Below, piece by piece: positions 31,501 through 42,900 of a stretch of 64,000 nucleotides of DNA. This stretch comes from Micrasema longulum (taxonomy: Eukaryota > Arthropoda > Insecta > Trichoptera > Brachycentridae), in the NCBI GenBank assembly GCA_022494885.1, contig JAGVSM010004964.1:1-64000 (forward strand), given 5' to 3'. The first letter of the stretch is position 1. The number at the start of each line of letters is the position of its first letter. Under the pieces are notes generated by a model. That model searched no databases, was not told the origin of the DNA, and saw nothing but the letters and a program-made list of their open reading frames with translations. A program made the translations under genes and the position numbers.

Positions 31501-31905
31501 CATAGTTTATATCCGGAGTTTGGCTGTCCCACCGAAGATGGGCTGAAACAGATAAACTTTGTTTAATAAAGAAACTTACTTGCTTATTTCTTCAGGTGCC
31601 TATACTAATTAAATACTACAAATACGTTTGATCATAAACGATTGCGCGTACTATAAAAAAAAGATTTGTGGTTTTACCGATCAAAACGATCATTTAGGAA
31701 TACTTTGGGCAAATGAACGTAGCCTCTATGGTGATAAAGCACAGACAAAACTATACATCAAAGCTGAAATTAAATTAATCTGTGCAAAACTTTGTTTGAC
31801 GGCTCGACATGTGAATTTGACATTTCAAGTTTTAGGTTATGTTATTGTCACCGACATGTTATAAGGTTGTATATTTGCTAAAGTAAATGCTTAAATAAAA
31901 AGAAA

Positions 31906-33018
31906 ATGTTAAAAATGCAGTCGAATTCTAGTAACATAGCTGAACCCGAGGTTGCAACTAGCGCGGTTCTACTCAAAAGTGAAGAATTACCTAAAAATAC
32001 TCCGAGGGTTCGGGGATACGATTGGAATAATGGTTTAGATTATCACAAGCTGTTACAATCTTACGTGACTTCCGGATTTCAAGCGACCAACTTCGGCCTG
32101 GCCGTGCAAGAAATAAACAAAATGATTGCCTGCAAACGGATACCTCTACAAGAAGATAAAATAGACACGTACGAACAGGACGAATTCATCAAAAGGAACA
32201 GTAATTGTACAATATTCTTAGGATTTACATCAAACATGATATCTTCTGGACTTAGAGACACAATTAAGTTCTTAGTGCAACACAAAATGGTGGATTGTTT
32301 AGTAACAACAGCTGGCGGGGTCGAAGAGGATTTCATCAAATGTCTAGCGGCTACGTACATAGGCGAATTTGACTTAAAAGGAAGCGAGCTTCGGGAAAAA
32401 GGAATTAATAGGATAGGGAATTTGTTAGTTCCAAACGATAATTACTGCAAATTTGAAGATTGGGTCATGCCACTTTTAGACGAAATGTTACAAGAACAAA
32501 AATCTTCTGGAATGATCTGGACGCCATCAAAAATCATAGCGCGCCTTGGCGAAAGAATAAATAATGAAGATTCTATTCATTACTGGGCTTGGAGGAATAA
32601 AATTCCCGTTTTCAGCCCAGCTTTGACCGACGGAAGCCTCGGTGATATGATGTATTTCCATTCGTATAGAAACCCCGGTCTTGTTGTCGATATTTTAAGT
32701 GATCTTCGAAGACTCAACACCATGGCAGTAAAGGCTAACAACACGGGGATGATAATACTGGGAGGAGGTGTCATAAAGCACCATATTTGTAACGCTAATT
32801 TGATGCGAAATGGAGCAGATTTCTGCGTGTTTCTGAACACATCGTCCGAGTACGATGGAAGTGACGCGGGTGCGAGGCCAGACGAAGCGGTCTCATGGGG
32901 AAAGATAAGGAAAGATGCGAGCCCCGTGAAAATCTACGCAGAAGCGAGTTTAGTCTTTCCGCTTTTGGTAGGAGAAACATTTGCAAGAGAACATTTTAAT
33001 ATACAAACAGATCTATAG
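31906..33018 (+). CDS. DHPS: Deoxyhypusine synthase, single exon
   Basis: Cytosolic NAD-dependent enzyme that transfers the aminobutyl group of spermidine to a lysine of eIF5A, the first step of hypusine formation. The 370-residue frame is full length for the family (human about 369). Hallmarks in order: [13 protein letters not shown] and [15 protein letters not shown] (NAD-binding, about 108-146), [20 protein letters not shown] (167-186), [13 protein letters not shown] (236-248), [10 protein letters not shown] (284-293), and [16 protein letters not shown] (318-333) with catalytic Lys333. The frame is intact and intronless. No poly(A) tract or direct repeats mark it as a retrocopy, and AATAAA lies 15 bases past the stop. 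A second ATG at codon 4 could also serve as start. Confidence 0.95.
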   Translation: MLKMQSNSSNIAEPEVATSAVLLKSEELPKNTPRVRGYDWNNGLDYHKLLQSYVTSGFQATNFGLAVQEINKMIACKRIPLQEDKIDTYEQDEFIKRNSNCTIFLGFTSNMISSGLRDTIKFLVQHKMVDCLVTTAGGVEEDFIKCLAATYIGEFDLKGSELREKGINRIGNLLVPNDNYCKFEDWVMPLLDEMLQEQKSSGMIWTPSKIIARLGERINNEDSIHYWAWRNKIPVFSPALTDGSLGDMMYFHSYRNPGLVVDILSDLRRLNTMAVKANNTGMIILGGGVIKHHICNANLMRNGADFCVFLNTSSEYDGSDAGARPDEAVSWGKIRKDASPVKIYAEASLVFPLLVGETFAREHFNIQTDL

Positions 33019-33032
33019 TAATATGTTTTAGT

Positions 33033-33038
33033 AATAAA
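33033..33038 (+). promoter_or_regulatory. Polyadenylation signal AATAAA of DHPS
   Basis: First canonical hexamer after the stop codon, in GTAATAAATATAAC. Confidence 0.55.
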
Positions 33039-33239
33039 TATAACAATATCTCTATTTATTTATTCTGTCACTGGGTTTTCCTTTTTTGATTTTCGAAGCA
33101 TGTTCTAGAATTCATTTAAATTTGAATCAGGAATTTTTTTAGAATATATTGAATAATAGTTGAACCTATGATAATCTCTGTACATTCTAAAATTATCAAT
33201 ATTTTTATGTACATAGATTATTTTTTAATAACTATATTG

Positions 33240-33490
33240 ACATGTGACTGACTCTGGGATTCATATTGTAAATTGCTCAAACAGCTCTCTTTTTCAGCAC
33301 AAAAACAGAATCAATATCTGCAGCATTTCCCCACAGCAGTATACAGTAAGACATAACGCTGTCAAACTAACTGAAATATACCAATCTAGCTGTTTCTACA
33401 TCAGTAAGATTTTCAATCTTTTTAACAGAGTATGCTGCAGAACTAAGTCTGTTCGATAAACCAGCTATATGTGGACCCCATTGAAGCTAA
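33240..33490 (-). pseudogene. Jockey-clade LINE RT fragment
   Basis: The minus strand reads LQWGPHIAGLSNRLSSAAYS, VKKIENLTDVETARLVYFS, then a stop and DSVMSYCILLWGNAADID. This is the very characteristic Jockey RT thumb ('W-x-P-H-I ... LSSAxYAxRKI ... Y-G-I-x-x-W-G-N'). About 80 codons, one in-frame stop. Confidence 0.75.
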
Positions 33491-33699
33491 AAATCTAATG
33501 TTATGCCTTAGAAAGTAAAACTATAAACATGATCATAGTTAAAATAAAAGCATTTCTATTATTTCATGTATGGAGATCATAAAATTTAATATACTTTGAT
33601 AAAGGAGCGCATAATAGGTCGGAAACCGATTGGTCATGAAATAAATCATTTGCGTCTTAAAACAAAGTTTTTCCATTTTCATTATTATTATAGTGGGAT

Positions 33700-33900
33700 A
33701 ATTTATTTATTTTAAAGATACAAACAATCGACAATGATATTGTAACATTAAAAAAAATACAGTTTAGAGACAGACCAGCAAAGTTTCTAAATAAGAATCA
33801 TACATATTATTAAACTGTGTTACAACAAAAGGGTTTGTTTATGTGTATTTGTATGAGAGTAAGTGTAGATGTGTGTTTATGTGTATAAGTGTAGGAGTAA
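33700..33900 (-). repeat. LINE 3' end copy (mate of 74-290)
   Basis: Reverse complement contains ACCCTTTTGTTGTAACACAG, TATGTATGATTCTTATTTAG and CTTTGCTGGTCTGTCTCTAA as at 170-215. The A-rich end faces 33700. Confidence 0.5.
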
Positions 33901-33904
33901 GTGT

Positions 33905-34195
33905 GAAAATCTCGAGGGCGCTGTACAATAAATAAATATCCCAGCACGTCTTGCAAATGGACGGTTGGGATTCTAGTTCCTGGTTTCCCATTAAAACCTA
34001 TTTGAATTATTAGCTTGATTATGACACGTCTTGCAGCTACAGAGCGCATAGACGGTAAAAAATCTAGTCCCATTTACACCTTTTTAATGGATAATAACTT
34101 AAGTGTCTTATTTAAATTTTTAAAAAAAGGAGTTAGATTACAACACGTCTTGCAGCCGCTCAGCGCATGGACGGTTGGAATTCTAGACCCAAACA
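33905..34195 (-). repeat. L2-like tail with 'ACGTCTTGCAGC' minisatellite, copy A
   Basis: Three spaced units of CACGTCTTGCAGCTACAGAG / GCGCATGGACGGTTGG start near 33943, 34023 and 34142 (about 80-120 bp apart). They lie beside a GAGGGCGCTGTACAATAAAT tail fragment. The minus strand of each unit encodes PSMRSVAARR, which is why long open frames appear here. The parallel array is at 42302-42760. Confidence 0.6.
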
Positions 34196-34200
34196 AACCG

Positions 34201-34671
34201 TCATGCTGTTTCACCGTAAGGGTAAGCAGAGAAGACAGAACACCACACCACTCTATTTTTGCATACAGAACACGCTTCCTCTACATTCATACATCTTCTC
34301 ATGCATGCGCGCCGATTATTCCGACTTTTGGCATGTCCATCTTCAAGAATTTGTTGGATTTGGTCATGCCATGTCTTTCTCGGTCTTCCTCGCTTTCTGC
34401 ATCCATCAACATTCGCATCGTAGATCCTTTTAGCCGTTCTTTCGCTGTCCATTCGCTCTACATCTCCAAACCAACGCAGCACCCCTTTCTTGATTCTGTC
34501 GATAATGCATGTCTCAGCCTTACACAGTTCACGGATCTCGACATTTGTGCACCTATCATACATAATTTTACCACTCATTTGCCTGGGGGATTGCATTTCG
34601 ACAGTATTTAACCTACTTTCATCATAACTTTTCCAATTCCATATTTCACTCCCATTCATTAGAGTTGGCAC
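34201..34671 (-). pseudogene. RTE-like LINE C-terminus (open 156 codons)
   Basis: The minus-strand frame reads MNGSEIWNW, RRQM-like SPRQMSGKIMYDRC, VLRWFGDVERMDSERTAKRI, CRKRGRPRKTWHDQIQQ and CMNVEEACSVCKNRVVWCSV to a stop. The 'L-R-W-F-G-H-V-x-R-M ... R-G-R-P-x-x-x-W' ending is typical of RTE-group and Proto2-like ORFs. It is open throughout but lacks the RT. Confidence 0.75.
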
Positions 34672-34689
34672 TAGAACTTCATTGTGAAC

Positions 34690-35330
34690 TGCTAGTTATA
34701 TTTAAGAATTAATTATTCTTTTTTGTGGGACTGATTGAAAACACATTTTATTTATTTTTTTGTAATTTATATGTTATACTAAAAATACTAATAATTAAAA
34801 ATAAAATAAAAAAATATTCAATTATTATATAAGACGTCACTCGCCATTATGTACACAATAATTGTTTTTTCTTTAATAAAATGGGAAATGTTTATTAAAT
34901 TTACATAATAATTGTATTTAATAGTAGTATACTTATATTTTTTAATGAATAAACAAACAAAAAAAGATGTCCGAAAAGTAAGCTTTGTAGATTGAAGGTA
35001 TAGATACTGACGCCATGTGGTCTACTGGCTGCTTGATAACTCTTAACATGATTTTATACTATAATATCAGTACTTTAGACAATAAAACACGGGAGTCCAT
35101 TTTTTGCCGTTTTGAAGTTAAAAATGCAAAAATTATGGCAATAATTTATTTTATACGTGAATAAAACATTGAAGTTTACTTTCGTCATAAAAATGCATTT
35201 TTATTTTGAAATAAAAATCTGAGGTCCACTTTGTTTTAATGCAAGAAACATCAGTTGTCCCAGATATACACTATAACAAAATTTATTTATTCATATTTTT
35301 TTCATTATAAACTGTAATTAATTAAAAAAA
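34690..35330. other. No gene seen
   Basis: AT-rich, no coding pattern. The piece around 34985-35045 (GTATAGATACTGACGCCATG) resembles GTAGATACCGTCGCCATA at 42925, a minor repeat. Confidence 0.35.
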
Positions 35331-35339
35331 TAATGTGAC

Positions 35340-36005
35340 CTCACTGGGGTTACCCGTGCCGAGGACACTTAACAATATACTTTTAAAAATATTTTTACAT
35401 TTGAGAATAATCAAAGAAGATTTAATGTTCAGACAGTTTTAAACACTACGTATTTATGTTTATAATTGATTTATGTACATCTTTATTATTTTTATTACAA
35501 AACGCACAATGAAAGAAAAAAAAACATAACATTTGTGGAGCAGTTGATTCAATATTGGTTTGGGCGAATGAGACAATCCATTTTACTTCTACCCAGCTCC
35601 ACTAATCATTTTTTTAAAGCCTTTTTCAAAATTTTTTCGTTACTGATTGTTTTAATAGATAGTGGAAGTAGGTTTTAGATTTTAATTGAATAATACTCAA
35701 AATCCCTTTGCCCGAAAGTGGTATTAGATTGTATTTGTTTAAGTTGTCTTTGTGTTGAGGATTTAGTGATTATATTATTTGTATGTGATGTATTGTAGGG
35801 GTTTTGTCTTTCATTTGAGTAATAGTAGTTTCTTAATCTGTAAGTAAACATTATTTGAGTGCATAATTGCTTTGGTGACATAAGTTGTGATTTGTGGAAT
35901 ATTTCTTCAGATGTCTGTATCTGTAAATGGATTTTTGTGCATGAACTGTTATTATCAAAATAATCATTATTTTTAATTGAAAGTTCTTTTAGGATTGAAA
36001 TTATC
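35340..36005 (-). pseudogene. LINE C-terminus with 3' UTR
   Basis: The minus strand reads HKSQLMSPKQLCTQIMFTYR, SSTQRQLKQIQSNTTFGQRD then FEYYSIKI, a stop, and NLLPLSIKTISN..KILKKALK. This is the C-terminal 'GxxxFxYxxxxxWNxLP' motif of a LINE. The 3' UTR (35340-35620) recurs at 43790-44100 and 58195-58500. It lies just past the end of the four-exon gene and may supply part of its 3' UTR. Confidence 0.6.
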
Positions 36006-36129
36006 TCATTTGGTTCAAAAGTTATTATGTTTTTGCACTATCACAAATCTTGTTTCCTGAATATTTCTTATGCGACTCCCGTGGTTTATCTTTAAAGGTG
36101 CAGAATCATTTTTTGCTAATATCCTAAAA

Positions 36130-36933
36130 TTACTCCTTTATAACTCTCAGTACTGGTAAGTATCTCTTGAAAACTGACGAACGACCCTCCGGTAATGTTA
36201 TAATATGTGGAACGCCCTTTTGCACGCAGATTTTATAGGGTATAAACTTGTGATGTTTTATGAAAATTGATTTTATTTTTAAAGAGCAGTTGTTTTTCAA
36301 AGCGACACAGTTGCAGATATTACTTTTTAAATATTCCTCGCTAATTGAGCACTTCTGATCATGCAATTTGACCTCTTTTTTGATATCAAAATCTTCAATA
36401 TCTATCATGTTCTCATAATCGTTCTCTGTTTTTGGCGATTCATTCGGCAAGTTCAAAATATTGGAATCAGTTAGATCTATAACTTCATTGCAAGATAATG
36501 AGTTTTCAGCCAGTTTTGTAGCGTTTGATTTGAAAGGAGAATTTCGGTCATAAGGATCGGTTGAAATTTGTTTCAAAGGTGCAACAGTTGTGTCCTCTTC
36601 AAATTTCCAAGTCGAAGAACAAATTTTAATACTGCTTTCAATTACTTTTTTCTCAGTTAGGCTTTTACAAACATTTGCCGGTGTTAGTGTGGGCATTTTT
36701 AGTTTAGAAATATTATCAGTATAACAAGATGGTAGAGTATTTTGTCCCAGGTCCAAATAATGCTTCAGTACGGGCAAGCCGTTGTTTTCTTGTTGAAAGG
36801 TCACATCATCATCACATAAATCAATAATTTCAGTAGAATCGACGGTGTTAATTTTATTTTCTTCGATTTGGGGCAAATCAAGAACTTCTGTAAGAGTGTT
36901 CAACTGTTTTTTCATTTGCGTTTCTGCCAATTT
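36130..36933 (-). CDS. Exon 4 of the split-finger gene
   Basis: Acceptor TTTTCATTGCAG lies just upstream of 36933; the frame KLAETQMKKQLN ... to the stop at 36130-36132 is open for 267 codons. It holds all three SUMO-interaction-like motifs. Confidence 0.8.
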   Translation of the reverse strand, partial: KLAETQMKKQLNTLTEVLDLPQIEENKINTVDSTEIIDLCDDDVTFQQENNGLPVLKHYLDLGQNTLPSCYTDNISKLKMPTLTPANVCKSLTEKKVIESSIKICSSTWKFEEDTTVAPLKQISTDPYDRNSPFKSNATKLAENSLSCNEVIDLTDSNILNLPNESPKTENDYENMIDIEDFDIKKEVKLHDQKCSISEEYLKSNICNCVALKNNCSLKIKSIFIKHHKFIPYKICVQKGVPHIITLPEGRSSVFKRYLPVLRVIKE

Positions 36934-39900
36934 CTGCAATGAAAATATATAATTCAGACAAGTTTTCCAATACATTTGACAAATGTACTACTCCGCTTAA
37001 GAGAGGTAGAAATGTTATTATTAATTATGTATGTTCAAACCATTTGTAATTTAATACTTATTTCGTGATTAATTTTTTTCAATAAATAAAAAAAAGTGAT
37101 TCCAATTCACCGTATTATGTCTAAAGCAAGAAAAAAGTAAACTTGGTAATTTTGCGTTTTCTTTCAAAACATTGTTAAATGTTAATCTAATTATCCAGAT
37201 TTTTTAATATCTGAATAACGTCTGGCACTTATTAATCCGGATAGCGAACCTGGCTTGGAATTGTATTGTAGATGCCTCTGTTCTCAACTCAAGTTGCCTC
37301 TTCTTTACAACTGCGGGCTCGATCCATCGATGACGATCTTTCGGAAATGAGAAACATGGGATAGATCTAAGACGACGCGAGTGTGCAGGCTGGCGATATG
37401 GTCTCATGGAGGCATCTGGTGATGTCCGTAGTGAGGAGCGGATGTGGAACAAAGAAAGAAAAAACATATATTTTCTTTATTGAATACATACCTTACTAAT
37501 CTCTTCAATCTTTTTAATATTTAGATTTTTAGGAGTGTTTTTCTGGGTGAGGTTTGGTAAAGAGTTATTATTGAATAAGCCACAAACAGGTTTGATTTTT
37601 CTATGTTCAAGAATATTGTGATTCATTAATAGTACTTTAGTATCATGAGGGATTCCACCTGAAACATTAAAAAAATTATTAGAAATGACATCGCCAGGTC
37701 TATACAAACCTTACTAATATACCGTTTTTGACATCCAGTATAATCTCTGGGTTAAAAATCAATACGGAAAAACCCATGTACTATGTAACACTTTATGCCT
37801 TGATGCCCAAAATCCCCTGACTGTCAAACCGAATCATCGGAAGGGTCGAGAGTTTCAAATACCTGGGAGTTTATGTTACGGAAAATGGCAGCTTTCAAAA
37901 AGAATTGGAAGTGTGGCTAGGAATAGCAGACGCCACATTCATCAGTACGAAGGCTGCCTGGAGATCGGATATTTACTCAGTGAAAACCAAATTCCGCCTA
38001 CGTAACGCCTGCATAACACCTGTTCTCCTCTATGGATGTGAATCGTGGCACCTTACTAGGGCCTAAAACGGCAAAATTCTGAGTTTTGAAAATAATAGAA
38101 TTATAAGAAGAATCTTGGGTGTGCGGTGGCTACGGTTGGCTTGGCCATGTACTGCGGATGCCTCCTGAGAGCCTTAACCACGCTCGCCTACTTTACAAGG
38201 CATCAGGTTCTCGACGTCCTGGACGTCCACTGCTGACTGTTGCTAACTTCTGAATACGGTGCGAGACATCATATTACTAGGAACAGAGAGTTTGGCTGTC
38301 TCAACACCATATGTCCCTTTGCCCGGGCCATCCTGAGTCGTAAATCAATCCCGTGTCCTGAAACAATATCTCATCTGCCTCTCAATCTTTAAAGTCAGTG
38401 CTTGTCAACCCGTGTAACTAACAATATTGTATTAATTTAATTTTTTAGTGCTTGTACTGTATGTAATGTATGAACTAAATCAATAACTATCTTTGAAATA
38501 TACACATATTATTTTCTACACAACACAAAGTTTACCCCGAAGAAATCTCAGAACAAGGCCAATCTACACGAGATCAACCAATAACCAATAAGACCATATA
38601 GGCTAGATGTGGTAAAGCCGAATATTCACATACAGATCTATTAGTTCCTTTATGGGCAAACTTCTTTAACCTAGCTGGACTGAAGAGGGGGATTCGAATC
38701 CCCCATAAACCGATTTTAATTCGATAACTTAAGTATTATTAAAGCAATTTGGCATATATTTTTTACAATCGTGAAATTAATAGAAAGAAGCATTTTCCAG
38801 TTTAAGTTTTTAATTTTGAAATAGTTGTTTTTTTTTAAATACTAAAACAAAAAAAGACGTGAGTAATAAAAGGGTCAATTACACTTTGTGTACATTAGCA
38901 TTCGGCAAACTAACAAAAATGAATAAAATACATGAATAAGTAAAATATGTGTACCCGAAAATATGAATAAATTATTGCACGGTGATAAACACTTCAAACA
39001 TTTTTTCTCCTGATGCCATATAAAAGTAGGCGCTGGGGTCGTTTGGTCCCCCTGTTCAGATCATGTGTAATTTTTGCATGCTGAGTGAGGGAAAGGTTAA
39101 AGAAACTGATGTGATTCAGAAAAAAAAATGAGTTTGCGTGGGTTAAAATATATAAATAAACGTCTAAATTTGTTGCAACAGCGAGGGAAAGCATTTTTGT
39201 GAAGGAAATATGGATGTCTAGGCATTTACAGGGCTTATAACATGTCATTGGCTGGTTTAAGTGGCCACTTTACACACTGCGTAACATTCACCATTCTGCC
39301 TATGTTTAAACATCCACATTTCCTCAACTCTTCCATCTGTTGACTTTTGTGAAGTAAAAGAGCTGAAACCTTTATCGTTTCCAATATTCTCATATGGCGC
39401 AGAGACGAGGACCGTTAAAGCATGTGAGCAGGAGAAAATAGATGCCTTTGAGATGTAGAGTCAGTGTCGAATGCTGAGAGTCCCACGGACAGTCAGAAGA
39501 ACAAACTTCTCTATACTGGAGGAACTCAATGTGAAAGTTTGCCTATTAGCCATACGTTGCCTACGTATTCTGCAGTTCTTTAGACATATAGCCAGATGTG
39601 ACCTAGAAAATCTGAAGGTAATAACAATCACGGGCCATGTGCCAGGAGGAAGAAGCAGGGGCAGAGCTGCAGCTCAATGGATCGACCTGGTGAAGACCCT
39701 ACATAGAGCTGTGAAGGGTGGAGATGCATTGTCAATGGAACGGCTTGGGAAAGTACCAACGATCACAACTCTCAAAACTGAGGGACGCCAGAGAATTAGA
39801 AAATAATATACTAAGAATTACAAATTGATGTAATATAAAAAAGAAACATATCTTTAAACTCCAATAAAGCCAAATAAGTCATGGAGTAAATATTTGTTTT

Positions 39901-42900
39901 TTCAATCTATTGCAGTAGAATAGAATTTGTGACTCTCTGTAAATTAAATTTTAATTATTATTTTATTAACAGTTTATATTGAGAACGGTAGTGGTAACAC
40001 ACATAAATGGAGACATATACCCAAGCGTCAACCACAACCATAATACAAGATACTCCAATAGGGATCATATACTAAGTGAAGGGGTTAACACTGTTCTGGC
40101 ATCGAGACAAGACTATTACGTTGGCAAGAAGGTCCATAACTTTTTGCCAGAATCGTGGAAAGACGAGAGTATTGTCAAGTTGCGGAAGATGTTGACCTCG
40201 CTCTTTCGTGACATTGGTCGTAGGGAGTCAGAAAGGTTGATGCATGACGCGGATTGGAGATTCTTACGTCGAAAATAAAATATGAAAATAAAGGATAATT
40301 TAAAAAAATATATTTACAAATGTCATTCATGAAGTGTCACATTATAAATAAATTGTCCATGTTTTAATAACGTATTTATTTATTTTTTATTTTTATTTAT
40401 TAAGGAAAAACCACAGTTGTTACATAAAAATACAAAATACAAAAATAGCACATACATCCAGTTAAAGTTTTTCACAAATATAATGAGAGAACATGTTACA
40501 TAGTAAAGAGAAAAATAATATATTATATAAGACATGAGAAAAAAGAGCTCGTAAGAAGGTTAAGGGATGAGGAAATAGAGTGGAGGAGTGGAGGAGAGGG
40601 ATTTTCATAATATAGTTGACCAATTCAAAATTTTGATATCATAATAAAATAAACATATTTAAATGAACATAAACTTATTACACACTAACAAATGTTTCAT
40701 TCGTATGTATGTGTATGCGCATGGGTGTATGTACATGTGTGTGTATGTATGTGTATATATATGTGTATATATTTGTATGAGTGTATGTGTATGTATTTGT
40801 ATCAGTATGTGTAGACGAGTAATTTAATATTTTATTAGTCTGCTTTCTATTAACTTGTAAACCATTATCATGTATTAAAATGTAATTGTCTAGCTTAAAA
40901 CGGGGTATGTACCCTTGATCGCTGGGCAAAGTGAACGTAAAATTGTATTTATGATAACATGTATGAATAAAAAAATAAATGAATAAATAAATAAAAATGA
41001 ATTTATTAACTGAACATATAAATAAGTAGTTTTATTTTGTAGGTTCTTTGAAATGGTAATGTTTAATTATGTTATTTAGATGAAGAAATGTTTGTTACTC
41101 TACGACTCACTTCTATTTATATATCTAGACTAGAAGATTATGAATTATACTTACAGACTCCACATTCCCATACTTGAAGGGTAGAAATTGAACTAGAATA
41201 TTTTACCAAGGTGTGAATTGTGTTTGCATTAGAATCCTAGAAGAAAATGTTAAAATTAGTTATGATTTATTTATTTATTCATTCAAAATTACACTAGTTT
41301 AAATATCAATGAACTAATTAAGGCTTTTTAGGCTATGCCCGTGTCAAGCCACAATAAATAACAATAAAAATACATAGTAAAATTAATTAGATTAAATTAT
41401 AATGACATGTGATGCAATAGAATAACAATCTAGAAAAAAAGTAAAGTAATAAACAATAAAATTCCAAAGAATACAATGAAAAAAAGATTTTCAGAAATAA
41501 TTTTTAAAATATGAATAATACAAATTAAGAATTACACATAATCAAATATACAAAATAATGGTATTATTAAAATCAACAAAATAATAGTAGTATTAAAAAA
41601 CAAAATAAGAGTATCATTGCAATCAACAGAAAAAGAATATATATATATAAAAACATAATTGAAATGATAATTGAGATATGTTTTCAAGAAACTCACTCAA
41701 TACTATAGTAAGAAATATAAGAAATATGAGCAATAAATCATATGCCAAATAATAGTACTTACTAAATTAAATAATACAATGTTGTATACAATTGTAATGT
41801 AAATTCAACAATATAACGAGTCATCCTTGATCTTTATGAAAGATTAAGAGCTAAGTAAGCTTCTGACGTTACGACGAGACTTATGTATGTAGATCTATTG
41901 GAACGGGTCTCCGCAAGTTAATTCTCTACTGAGCTATTGAGTGAAGTGCAATGCTCTCATGTCTATTGCTAAATCTCATCTTCCAAGCAAAGGAACTAAT
42001 AGCATCGGGCTATCAGGTAGGGGGCGAGCGGGAAGAGGACTCACAGCCTCAGGTTTAGCCAGTGGTCCCCCGAGGATGCGGTTTCTTTTGTGGTACATAT
42101 AAAGCATCACATTCGTATAGAATGTGCATACTAGGGTGTTCCATAATCTGTACTGCAGAACGTTTAAAAGGTTTATTCTAGCAATGTATTTTATTCAATC
42201 TGTAGTGCCCCCTCTAAGGGCTATAGTGGGAACTCTTATTTGGTTTCGGCTATGTTTAATTAGGTCAAAATCAAACCTTATATAAACAATAATAATAAAG
42301 CTGGATAATTTATATAGCGCCATTTTTGTGAAAATCACCTCAAGGGCGCTGTACAATTAATAAATAACCCAGTACATCTTGCAGCTACAGAGCGCATGGA
42401 CGGTTGGGATTCTAGTTCCTCGTGTTCAACTAAGATCAATAAAAAATTATAACAGATAAGAGATAGATTACAGGACGTCTTGCAGCTACAGAGCGCATAG
42501 ACAGTTAGAAATTTAGCCCTCATTTACGCATTTTAAAAATTGACAAATAAATTTGGTGTACTAATGATATTTAAAAAAAAAAAAATGATTAATAAAAAGG
42601 AGTAAGATTACAACACGTCTTGCAGCTACTAAGCGCATAGACGATTGTAATTCTAGACCCCATTTACAAAATTTAGGTATTTTAAAGTTGATATATGAAA
42701 GCTAAATAACCAATCATCATGCAGCTACAAAGCGCATGGACGAGTGGAATTCCATCAGAGTTAAAACAATATCAATAAATTTATAAAAAATAGAGCATAG
42801 TAGTAAATTGGTCAAGTGTTCATGCCAAGAAGTAAGCAATAAAAAACTAAATAAATCAAACACTGTTTCAACTCCATGGTTAACAAAGGGAGATAGATGT

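Noticed and set aside
31628..31864. 78-codon ORF just upstream of DHPS as an upstream gene
   Set aside because: No family resemblance, and it ends 42 bases before the DHPS start; more likely promoter or 5' UTR sequence with a chance frame.
32079..32986. Three minus-strand ORFs within DHPS
   Set aside because: They are antisense shadows of a strongly conserved coding sequence.
33810..34073. 87-codon minus-strand ORF with PSMRSVAARR
   Set aside because: Produced by the LINE-associated minisatellite; the same phrase occurs in separate frames at 42302-42760.
38687..38704. tRNA gene around the GGGGGATTCGAATCCCCC palindrome
   Set aside because: No A box or acceptor stem could be found at the right spacing.
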